Origin: an uncultured Opitutia bacterium
GTDB taxonomy: Bacteria > Verrucomicrobiota > Verrucomicrobiia > Opitutales > Opitutaceae
Reading direction: 5' to 3'
Assembly: GCA_903896015.1 (NCBI GenBank)
Contig: CAITWF010000048.1
Span: 1 to 64,000 of the forward strand
DNA length: 64,000 nt
Positions 9,746 to 16,576 of the stretch are shown here, in pieces; position 1 is the first letter of the stretch; the number at the start of each line of letters is the position of its first letter. The translations under genes were made by a program, and so were the position numbers. Below the pieces are notes generated by a model. The model saw only the letters and a program-made list of their open reading frames with translations. It was not told the origin of the DNA and did not search any database.

Positions 9746-10462
9746 TTATTTATTCGGCGAGACGAGCTTCGGCGGCGGTGTGCTGGCGCCCGAAGCGCTG
9801 GCCGCCGGCGGCTTCGCAAACTGAATCTTGTCGACGATCTCGTTGAGGCGCGTACGCAGGAGGTCATCCTCCTCGGCGGTGGTCTTTTTGTAGGCCTTGC
9901 CCTCGATCGCGCGCTCGGCGAGTTCGGTGCTGACGACGAAAATGAAGCCATTCTTCACGAAGAGCAGATTCCCCCGTTTGGCGATGGCGACGCGCCCGTC
10001 GTCGTATTGCGGAACCTTGTCCTGGAACATCGATCCACCGGGCAGCAGCAGATAGGTGATGAGCGCACCATCGAGTTGTTGCGCACTGAACTTCGCGCTT
10101 TCGATCTGCGCGCCTTCGAAGGCCTGCTTGAAATCGGGCAGCACGAAATTGCTGAAGAAATAAATGAGGTATTCCTTGAGGCCTCGCGTGGAAAGCTCCC
10201 AGCGCTGCGTGGCATCCTGCGAGAACGCGGCAATGCTCACGTGCGTGTTGAACTCGTCCTGAAAGGTCACGACGTTCGGCGTGTCGGAGATGCTGCCGCC
10301 GAGTTCGGGGAGCACGGGGATGGTGACCTTAAACACGCCGGTCGGCGAAATGTAAGTGCGACCTTCGACGCGACCGACAAGCGCCTGGGCGGGGGCGGGG
10401 CCCTGCGCATGGGCGGCAAGGACGGTGAAGGCGAGGGCAAGGAAGAGCGTAACGCGCGACAT
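9746..10462 (-). CDS. Small exported protein of unknown function
   Basis: A 238-residue protein starting at the ATG at 10462, followed by a good signal peptide (MSRVTLFLALAFTVLAAHAQ). The frame stays open further upstream, but that part lies over the rsmA gene and reads as Arg-rich noncoding sequence. The mature part begins GRTYISPTGVFKVTIPVLPELGG and looks like a compact alpha/beta domain of the kind seen in lipoprotein-like stress or envelope proteins; the C-terminal ~25 residues are Ser/Ala/Pro-rich. I do not recognise a named family. It is the last gene of the minus-strand run trpC-DUF5069-rsmA, 34 bp after rsmA, so it is probably co-transcribed. Confidence 0.7.
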   Translation of the reverse strand: MSRVTLFLALAFTVLAAHAQGPAPAQALVGRVEGRTYISPTGVFKVTIPVLPELGGSISDTPNVVTFQDEFNTHVSIAAFSQDATQRWELSTRGLKEYLIYFFSNFVLPDFKQAFEGAQIESAKFSAQQLDGALITYLLLPGGSMFQDKVPQYDDGRVAIAKRGNLLFVKNGFIFVVSTELAERAIEGKAYKKTTAEEDDLLRTRLNEIVDKIQFAKPPAASASGASTPPPKLVSPNK

Positions 10463-10496
10463 GAAGGGGGCAGTTGAGGGAATTAAAGGGCGGCTT

Positions 10497-11342
10497 TCAA
10501 GCCAACGGTGGGAGCGCGGCAGCCAGTCGCTGCCAACTCGCCACCGGAATGGCCTCCGGCCGGGTCTGCTCTGAGAGGCCGTCGGCGCGGAGAAGTTCCC
10601 GCCAGACCGCGCCGTCGCCGGGCACGCGGGCGCGGAGCAGTGCGCCGATTTGTTTGCGGCGTTGCTGAAAGCACGCGCGCACGAGCGCCTTGAACGGTGG
10701 TGCAAATACGACCGGCTTTGGACGGCGCACCAGGTTGAGCAGATGCGACTCGACATCCGGACGCGGATGGAAACACGCCGCCGCCACTTTGTGCCCGGGC
10801 GCGATTTCGTAGGCGGACTGCAGGAAAACGGAGATCGCGCCGAATGATTTCGAGCCGGGCTGGGCCGCGTAGCGCTGCGAGGCCTCCTGCTGCAACATCA
10901 GCACCAGTCGCGCGGGCAGCGGGCCGCCGAGGACGGCGTCGAGCCACGGTGTCGCGATGGCGTAGGGGAGGTTGGCGACGATTTTGAAATTCTGTGGCGC
11001 GATTGCTGCGGGCAAATCGGCCAGTGGGCGCTCGACGGCATCGCCCTCGAGCAGGTGAAACGTGGCCGGAAATTTCTTGGCCAGCGAGTCTGCCAAGTGA
11101 GCATGCAGCACGCGATCTTTCTCGACGGCCCACACGCTTGCGCCGGCTTCGAGGAGCGCAGTGGTCAGCGTGCCGAGACCGGGGCCGACCTCGACCACGG
11201 TGTCGCCGGCCTGCACGCCGGCTAGTTCGAGCGATTTGCGGACGATGTTTCCGTCGACCAGAAAATTCTGCCCGAGAAACCTCTTCGGCTCGTGGCCGAG
11301 CGAGGCGAGTAATTCGCGCGTGGCGGTGGGCGACAGCGGCAT
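10497..11342 (-). CDS. rsmA: 16S rRNA (adenine(1518)-N6/adenine(1519)-N6)-dimethyltransferase
   Basis: RsmA (KsgA) dimethylates two adjacent adenines in the 3' terminal helix of 16S rRNA during 30S maturation, using S-adenosylmethionine in the cytoplasm. The 281-residue length is normal. Visible motifs: KRFLGQNFLVD (residues 20-30, the family N-terminal signature), VEVGPGLGTLT (50-60, the SAM-binding glycine loop) and NLPY (124-127, the catalytic motif IV of N6-adenine methyltransferases). The gene is preceded only 3 bp upstream by the DUF5069 gene and followed by an exported protein, so translation is probably coupled within this run. Confidence 0.95.
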   Translation of the reverse strand: MPLSPTATRELLASLGHEPKRFLGQNFLVDGNIVRKSLELAGVQAGDTVVEVGPGLGTLTTALLEAGASVWAVEKDRVLHAHLADSLAKKFPATFHLLEGDAVERPLADLPAAIAPQNFKIVANLPYAIATPWLDAVLGGPLPARLVLMLQQEASQRYAAQPGSKSFGAISVFLQSAYEIAPGHKVAAACFHPRPDVESHLLNLVRRPKPVVFAPPFKALVRACFQQRRKQIGALLRARVPGDGAVWRELLRADGLSEQTRPEAIPVASWQRLAAALPPLA

Positions 11343-11345
11343 CGG

Positions 11346-11765
11346 TCAGGGCGCGCGGCCCTCGTCGACTTCGTAATAATCGAAAAACGTCACGAGGTCC
11401 TTGCGGTGGGCGAGGCCGCTGGCGGCCTTGTGCTTTTCGAGCGTTTCTGTGCCGTCGTCGCGCCAGCCGCGCTTTTTGGCAAACGTGCTCCAGATCACAA
11501 TGTCCTCGTCGCTCAGGTCGCGCCCGTGCTGCCGGCACCAGGTAAAAATTTCCTCGTCGGTCCCGCCCTCAAGGGTGCGTTTTTTGATCGCCTCATAGTT
11601 GAGGCGGAAAAAGCGACAGCAGCGGCCGTCGAAACCCTTGCTGATGAATTCGAAATAGTCTTCACGCAGTTCGCCGCGCGCGAGTTTGCGGATTTTGTCG
11701 AGCATCCGCGGAAAATAAACCATCCCGCCCACGGTAACGAACGCGCTGATCGGTGTCTGTTCCAT
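11346..11765 (-). CDS. DUF5069 domain-containing protein
   Basis: A 139-residue cytosolic protein with no signal peptide. The segment GGMVYFPRMLDKIRKLARG and the Cys-containing centre (GFDGRCCRFFRLNY, then FTWCRQHG) match my memory of the DUF5069 family, which is small, of unknown function, and common in Verrucomicrobiota and relatives. It sits 4 bp after trpC and 3 bp before rsmA, so it is almost surely translated from the same mRNA. The proteins of this run share no obvious pathway, and no function can be assigned. Confidence 0.75.
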   Translation of the reverse strand: MEQTPISAFVTVGGMVYFPRMLDKIRKLARGELREDYFEFISKGFDGRCCRFFRLNYEAIKKRTLEGGTDEEIFTWCRQHGRDLSDEDIVIWSTFAKKRGWRDDGTETLEKHKAASGLAHRKDLVTFFDYYEVDEGRAP

Positions 11766-11769
11766 AGAT

Positions 11770-12570
11770 TTATTCCCGGCGAAACTCCGCCACGAGCGCC
11801 GCCGGATCGGCGGCCTTCATCAACGCCTCGCCGACGAGCAGCGCCTGTGCTCCGGCCGCCCGCACGCGCGCCGCGTCCGCGCCGGTGAGGATTCCGCTCT
11901 CGCTCACCGCGACGACGTCGCGCGGGAATTTCGGGATCAACCGCTCGCTCAATCCAAGATCGGTCTTGAAAATCGCGAGGTCGCGGTTGTTTACGCCAAT
12001 GATCTTCGCACCGTGGCGGACGGCGCGGTCGATCTCGGGCTCGGTGTGAATCTCAAACAGCGCGTCAAGCCCAGCGGCCGTCGCGGCCGCCGCGAGGGTC
12101 TTGATTTCTTCGTCCGTGAGCGCCCGCACAATGATCAGGATCGCGCTGGCACCAGCTTCGCGGGCTTGGAGCACTTGGATCGGATGAACAAAAAAATCTT
12201 TCCGGATGCACGGTCGCGCGGGGGGCGTCCCGGCGAAATACGCCGTCACTCCGCGCAAATCGTCGAGGGTGCCGCCGAAGAATTTTTCGTCGGTCAGCAC
12301 GGAGAGCGCGTCGGCGCCAGCCGCTTGATAACGCATCGCCTGATCGATCGAGGAGGCGGAGGCTTTGATGTCGCCCGCGGAAGGCGAGCGGCGTTTGATT
12401 TCGGAAATGACGGCGAGCTTGCGGTCGGGCCGGCGCAGCGCGGAAAGGAAGGACGGCGGGCGCGGCCAGCTCGCGTCGAGGTGGGCCAGTTCCGACTCGG
12501 GCACGGCGCGCACGAGCGGAGCGATTTCGCTCCGCTTCCAAGCCATGATCTCGGTGAGTTTGTCGGACAT
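11770..12570 (-). CDS. trpC: Indole-3-glycerol phosphate synthase
   Basis: TrpC converts 1-(2-carboxyphenylamino)-1-deoxyribulose 5-phosphate to indole-3-glycerol phosphate in tryptophan synthesis. The 266-residue TIM barrel has the expected pieces: EIKRRSPSAG (E57 and K59, catalytic), CIRKDFF, EIHTEPE, GVNNRDL and VSESGI near the C-terminal phosphate site. I place the start at 12570 (MSDKLTEIMAWKR); the frame is open for 45 more codons upstream, but that stretch reads through an intergenic repeat and is not conserved-looking. No other trp genes are nearby, so the pathway is dispersed here. It heads the run with DUF5069 and rsmA and is divergent from mazG. Confidence 0.95.
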   Translation of the reverse strand: MSDKLTEIMAWKRSEIAPLVRAVPESELAHLDASWPRPPSFLSALRRPDRKLAVISEIKRRSPSAGDIKASASSIDQAMRYQAAGADALSVLTDEKFFGGTLDDLRGVTAYFAGTPPARPCIRKDFFVHPIQVLQAREAGASAILIIVRALTDEEIKTLAAAATAAGLDALFEIHTEPEIDRAVRHGAKIIGVNNRDLAIFKTDLGLSERLIPKFPRDVVAVSESGILTGADAARVRAAGAQALLVGEALMKAADPAALVAEFRRE

Positions 12571-12630
12571 GTTTTGGAATAGCCGCAAAGAGGGGCGTCT
12601 GGCGCAAGAAACAATCCGAAACAGCGCAGA

Positions 12631-12668
12631 GTTTTCTTTTGCGCTTTTTGTGCCTTCTTGCGGCCATT
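12631..12668. repeat. Intergenic-type low-complexity repeat between trpC and mazG
   Basis: The stretch contains TTTGCGCTTTTTGTGCCTTC followed by TTGCGGCCA, a string with T-rich and GCG/GTG words in about 9-nt steps. I recognise this style of sequence from noncoding gaps of many bacterial genomes, where it recurs as a dispersed element; that is recollection, not a search result. It fills most of the 103-bp divergent gap, directly before the mazG start. Confidence 0.5.
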
Positions 12669-12673
12669 GCTGC

Positions 12674-13345
12674 ATGAGTGCGATTGAGGAGTTGAAGACG
12701 ACCATGGCGCGGCTGCGCGCGAAGGAGGGCGGCTGCCCGTGGGATCAGGAGCAAACCCATGCCTCGCTCGTGCGTTGCCTGATCGACGAGGTCAGCGAGT
12801 TGATCGACACGATCGATCGCAGCGACACTCCGCACATGCGCGAGGAACTGGGCGACGTGCTCATCCAAGTCGTGTTTCACGCGCGCATCGCCGAGGAGGA
12901 AGGCCAGTTCAACTTCGACGACGTCGCACGCGAGATTAACGAGAAACTGATCCGCCGACACCCGCATGTCTTCGGCACCGGCAAACTCAGCACTTCGGCG
13001 GAAGTCATCACCGAGTGGGAGAAAATCAAAGCGACCGAAAAGAAAAACGGCCCGGCCTCGACGGGAGTGTTCAAGGAACTGCCGCCGCGGTTGCCCGCGC
13101 TGATGTTCGCGGAGGCCGTATGGAAGCAGATCGAGAAGAAATCGCTGCCCGCCGAGGGCGTGGTGGACGCGGCGCAAGTCGCCGCGCTCGGCCGCCAGCT
13201 CGACGAAGCGAGTCTCGGCCGGATGCTTTTTGAACTCGCGGCCGCCGCGCGCGCGAAGGGCCTCGATCCCGAGGGTGCGTTGCGGTTGCACGCGACGAAA
13301 GTGATGCGCGATGTCGAGCCACGCGTTCAACCGACCGCCCACTGA
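12674..13345 (+). CDS. mazG: MazG family nucleoside triphosphate pyrophosphohydrolase
   Basis: MazG hydrolyses NTPs and dNTPs to the monophosphate and pyrophosphate, cleaning up damaged nucleotides. The 223-residue protein starts at 12674 (MSAIEELKTTMARLR). The hallmark order is visible: LRAKEGGCPWDQEQTHASL (residues 14-32), LIDEVSELIDTID (EExxE-type metal site), then REELGDVLIQVVFHARIAEE (the ExxD site). A second, weaker helical half follows, as in other two-domain MazG proteins (E. coli MazG is 263 residues). Frames further upstream are open but run through repeat sequence. The last 35 bp overlap the start of the Xer recombinase gene, suggesting translational coupling. Confidence 0.92.
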   Translation: MSAIEELKTTMARLRAKEGGCPWDQEQTHASLVRCLIDEVSELIDTIDRSDTPHMREELGDVLIQVVFHARIAEEEGQFNFDDVAREINEKLIRRHPHVFGTGKLSTSAEVITEWEKIKATEKKNGPASTGVFKELPPRLPALMFAEAVWKQIEKKSLPAEGVVDAAQVAALGRQLDEASLGRMLFELAAAARAKGLDPEGALRLHATKVMRDVEPRVQPTAH

Positions 13346-14252
13346 GATCGCCCCCGTGCTCGTGGCGGAATGGTGGACGCCGTTCGAGGATTTCCTCGCG
13401 AAGGAGCGGCGTTACTCGGCCTACACGGTGCGCAACTACCGGCAGGCGTTCGACGACTTTGCGCGCTGGCGCGGAGGCGCGCCCGATTTCGCCGCGCTGA
13501 CTGCGCGCGATATGCGCGACTTCGTGATTGAGGCGCAGCGCCGCTTCGATCGACGCACGCTGCACAACCACGCATCGGGGCTGCGGACGTTTTTCAAATT
13601 CTGGATGCGCCACGGGCGGTTGAAAAACAATCCCCTTGCGGGCGTGCCGCTGCCGAAGCTCGAGAAGCGACTGCCGAAATTCCTTTCAGAGGACCAGATG
13701 AAGCTCCTGCTCACTGGGCCGCAGCGCCTGCGTGAAAACGAAACCATCGACGCCGCGACCGCGTGGCGCGATCGGCTAGTAATGGAGTTGCTCTACGGCG
13801 GTGGTCTGCGCGTGAGCGAACTCGTCGCGCTCACCTATGGCGCGATCGACTTCGAGACCGGCGTAGCGCGCGTGTTGGGCAAGGGACGGAAGGAGCGGCT
13901 ATGTCCGCTCGGCGCCGTGGCGCTCGCGGTGACGAAGAAATTTCGAGATGAATTTGCGAAGCGCACCGCGCCGGCGAGCTATCTGCTGGTCAACGGTGAT
14001 GGTTCGCGCATGACGGTGCGCGCGGTGCAACTGATGTTGAAGCGCTACCTAGCGCTCGCCGGCCTGCCGCTCGACCTGACGCCGCACAAGCTGCGGCACA
14101 GCTACGCGACGCACCTGCTCAACGCCGGCGCCGATCTCCGGCTCGTGCAGGAATTGCTCGGCCACGCGCAACTCGCGACTACGCAAGTCTACACCCACGT
14201 GAGCGTGGCCCGGCTCAAGGAAATCTACGCGAAGGCGCACCCGCGCGCATGA
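13311..14252 (+). CDS. xerC: Tyrosine recombinase XerC/XerD
   Basis: Xer recombinases resolve chromosome dimers at the dif site near the terminus. The 313-residue protein has the N-terminal SAM-like DNA-binding domain (about residues 20-105) and the catalytic domain with the full active-site set: R167 (GGGLRVSEL), K191 (GKGRKER), H259 and R262 (HKLRHSYATHLL), H285 (LLGHAQL) and the nucleophile Y294 (TQVYTHV). It has Xer length and no integrase-type neighbours, so a housekeeping role is more likely than a mobile element. Whether it is XerC or XerD cannot be decided here, and the symbol is tentative. It overlaps mazG by 35 bp and meets the next minus-strand gene almost stop to stop. Confidence 0.88.
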   Translation: MSSHAFNRPPTEIAPVLVAEWWTPFEDFLAKERRYSAYTVRNYRQAFDDFARWRGGAPDFAALTARDMRDFVIEAQRRFDRRTLHNHASGLRTFFKFWMRHGRLKNNPLAGVPLPKLEKRLPKFLSEDQMKLLLTGPQRLRENETIDAATAWRDRLVMELLYGGGLRVSELVALTYGAIDFETGVARVLGKGRKERLCPLGAVALAVTKKFRDEFAKRTAPASYLLVNGDGSRMTVRAVQLMLKRYLALAGLPLDLTPHKLRHSYATHLLNAGADLRLVQELLGHAQLATTQVYTHVSVARLKEIYAKAHPRA

Positions 14253-14253
14253 C

Positions 14254-16530
14254 TCACCACGTCACGCGTTTAGCGCTGCTGTTGCCGGCGGCGTCGTAAA
14301 GGATGATCTCGGCGGACGTCGCGTTGGATATTTTGGCGAGCGGCACTTCGATCGTGAAGCGCTCGTCGCGACTGTCCCGAATGCCATCGTCGGGCTGTTC
14401 GGTTTCCTCGTGGAGGCCGTTGTTAAAATTTACGTCGATTCCCTGAAGCAGTGAGAGCGCGTCGCGACCGTGCACGGAGATTTTGATTCGACCCTCACTG
14501 CGCGTGGCGGTGGCCTCCAAAATGTCGGGCGGCGTGTGATCGACGACGAGATCGTCGGTCTCGAACGTCGCGCTTAGGCGCTCGGCGGGGAGGCGCGGTG
14601 CCGTTTCGGTGGCGACAATGCGCGTGAAGTATACGCCGTCCGCGAGGTGACCGATGTCGAACTGTGCGAAGCTGTCGCGCGTGTTGACCGCAAGGTCGGT
14701 CCAGGTGGTTTCGCCATCGCGCCGGATCGAGAAGGTGCTGACGACGTTGTCGCCATCGGGATCGGTGATGTTCCAGAAGACGACCTGGGTGCCGGGAGAC
14801 GGGACGATTTGGCTGCGAAGGAAGTTTTCTCGGCGCTTCGCCTCCTCGTCGCGCGCGCCTTGTGACATGAGCTGACTCAACGTGGCGGTGGGGGCGGGCG
14901 GCTGCTCAACCGCCGGGACGATGCCGTAGTTCGGCGCGACAAAGCGAAATTCCTGCAACACCGGCCGGCGGTTTTGCGGCAGCACATAGAGCGTGCCCTT
15001 GTCGATCTCCGTCTCGCCGTCGAGATTATCGAACCGCAGCCGCAGCTTCACGTAGCGACCGCGAAGATTGTCCGCGCTCCAGCCCGCGCCGCTCGCTACG
15101 GCACTGTCGGTGAGCGCGAGCGGTGTCCATGGCGTCCAGCCCTCGACCTCATCGGAGCCGTTGCTCACGCGGGCCGAGATCGAAAGTTCGTTGGCGGCGA
15201 AGTGGTGCAAACGGCCGAAACGAAGCGTGCCGAGCTGCGACATCGTGGCGAGATCGAGACGACGCGTCTCGGCCTCGCGCGGCGCGCGGGCGGTGAAATC
15301 GAGCAGCGCGAAACCGGGAGCGTTGTTACGCAGCAGAAGAAACTTCCCCGTGGTGCCCGCGATCGGGGCAAGGCCGTTCAACTGCGAGGAAATGCTGCCG
15401 GCAAACGTGAGGGCCAGCTTCGCCCGGAGATCGTAGCCGAAGAGGTCGCCCTGCTCGCCGCCGGCGAGAAGGAGCAGATCGCCGATGCGCGCGATGCGGT
15501 AGAACGCGCCGTTCGCGCGTGAGACGAGTGTTTCGGGAAATCCGTCAGCGGGAAACAGCACGACGGAACTGCGGCCGCCGAACTTCTCCGCCTGCGCCGC
15601 GGGCGGAAGATCGGAGGCGGGCGACTTCGCGTCGGCGGCAGCTTTAGCCGGCGTGATGCGCGACTCGCCGGTCGAACTGGAAAAGACAATCGTAGCGAAG
15701 AGGTCGCCGTTGGGTTGCGGTAGGAGGTCGGTGACTTCGGCGTCGCGGTTTTCCTGCAGGATGACCGGCGCGCCGCCATCCGCTGCGAACGTGTAGAGGT
15801 TACCCTTCGGCGCCGAGCCGGCGACAATCCGGCCGTTGGGCAGCGCGGCGATCCGGCGGACGTTGCGGTCGCGAATTTCGCCGAACACCGTGATGCCGCG
15901 ATCGGCGAGGAGTTTTTGGTCGGAGATTTTTTCGGCGGCGACGCCGGCGGCGGAAAACTTCGTGAGGTCGACGCAGTAGATCTTTCCCGGATTACCGGTG
16001 GCGACGAGCGCGGTGTGTGCGTCGATCAGCAGGAGATCAAAAATCGAAGCGACGGGCAGGGCGGTGCGGGCTGCGACCTTGCCGTCACGCACGAGGTAGA
16101 GCGCGCCCTTTGGCGAGGTGCCTGCGAGGATAGCCCCATCGGCGAGGCGTTTCACGGCGAAGACCTGCGGGTCGTCGAGCTTGACGACCTCGTGGGAGCC
16201 AAAGGTCGCGTTGGAGATTTGAAACGTTACCTCGAGGATTTTCCCATCGGGGCCGGTGCCGACCAGCCAGTGCGAGGCGTCGGCCCCAGGCTCAAGGCAC
16301 CAGAGCAGATCGGCCGGCGCGGGTGCGGCGATCTCGGCGAGCGTGGGGCCGGCGATGAGGCGGCCGTCGGAGCGCGTGGCGAGACCCTTGAGGTTGCGGC
16401 TCGGGACGTCGCGGAAGAAATCAACGTCGGTTTTCTTCGAGAGCGGATCGGCGGAGGAGTGCCCCGCGAATGACGCGAACAAGACGAATGAGAGCAGCGC
16501 GGCTGTGGGCCGAAGGAGAATTCGAGGCAT
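14254..16530 (-). CDS. Exported beta-propeller-like protein of unknown function
   Basis: This 758-residue protein has a signal peptide (LLRPTAALLSFVLFASFAGHSSA). Residues ~40-400 show repeated short blades of the form LPNGRIVAGSAPKGNLYTFAADG and LADGAILAGTSPKGALYLVRDG, typical of a WD40/quinoprotein-like beta-propeller. The C-terminal half (from about residue 430) looks like beta-sandwich modules; VVFWNITDPDGDNVVSTFSI and DHTPPDILEATATRSEG resemble Ig/FN3-type repeats. No catalytic motif is recognised, and a binding or scaffold role in the periplasm or at the surface is inference. It starts 46 bp after the S55 protein gene and is probably the last gene of the nadE-hemL-S55 operon; that pairing suggests a partner or substrate of the S55 protein. 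Confidence 0.7.
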   Translation of the reverse strand: MPRILLRPTAALLSFVLFASFAGHSSADPLSKKTDVDFFRDVPSRNLKGLATRSDGRLIAGPTLAEIAAPAPADLLWCLEPGADASHWLVGTGPDGKILEVTFQISNATFGSHEVVKLDDPQVFAVKRLADGAILAGTSPKGALYLVRDGKVAARTALPVASIFDLLLIDAHTALVATGNPGKIYCVDLTKFSAAGVAAEKISDQKLLADRGITVFGEIRDRNVRRIAALPNGRIVAGSAPKGNLYTFAADGGAPVILQENRDAEVTDLLPQPNGDLFATIVFSSSTGESRITPAKAAADAKSPASDLPPAAQAEKFGGRSSVVLFPADGFPETLVSRANGAFYRIARIGDLLLLAGGEQGDLFGYDLRAKLALTFAGSISSQLNGLAPIAGTTGKFLLLRNNAPGFALLDFTARAPREAETRRLDLATMSQLGTLRFGRLHHFAANELSISARVSNGSDEVEGWTPWTPLALTDSAVASGAGWSADNLRGRYVKLRLRFDNLDGETEIDKGTLYVLPQNRRPVLQEFRFVAPNYGIVPAVEQPPAPTATLSQLMSQGARDEEAKRRENFLRSQIVPSPGTQVVFWNITDPDGDNVVSTFSIRRDGETTWTDLAVNTRDSFAQFDIGHLADGVYFTRIVATETAPRLPAERLSATFETDDLVVDHTPPDILEATATRSEGRIKISVHGRDALSLLQGIDVNFNNGLHEETEQPDDGIRDSRDERFTIEVPLAKISNATSAEIILYDAAGNSSAKRVTW

Positions 16531-16538
16531 GAAGTTCT

Positions 16539-16571
16539 TAATTCGCGATGATTCGCGTGATTCGCGGGCGC
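16539..16571. repeat. Intergenic-type repeat ATTCGCG-family
   Basis: ATTCGCGATGATTCGCGTGA followed by TTCGCGGGCG repeats the core ATTCGCG three times in about 9-10 nt steps, filling the 46-bp gap between the S55 gene and the beta-propeller gene. Strings of this type recur in noncoding gaps of many genomes (recollection). It belongs to a different sequence class from the repeats at 12631 and 17710 but has the same general build. Confidence 0.5.
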
Positions 16572-16576
16572 TTCAG

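Noticed and set aside
9721-9751. Hairpin ACCGCC/GGCGGT after the PcRGLX-like gene as a terminator
   Set aside because: Only a 6-bp stem with a 14-nt loop and a broken T-run (TTATTTATT) that overlaps the end of the opposing gene; too weak to list.
12065-13342. 425-codon minus-strand frame over mazG and part of trpC
   Set aside because: Antisense or out of frame to both genes, no motif, Arg-rich.
13311-14252. Xer-type recombinase as part of an integrated mobile element
   Set aside because: It overlaps mazG, is of standard Xer length, and no attachment repeats, other phage or transfer genes occur nearby.
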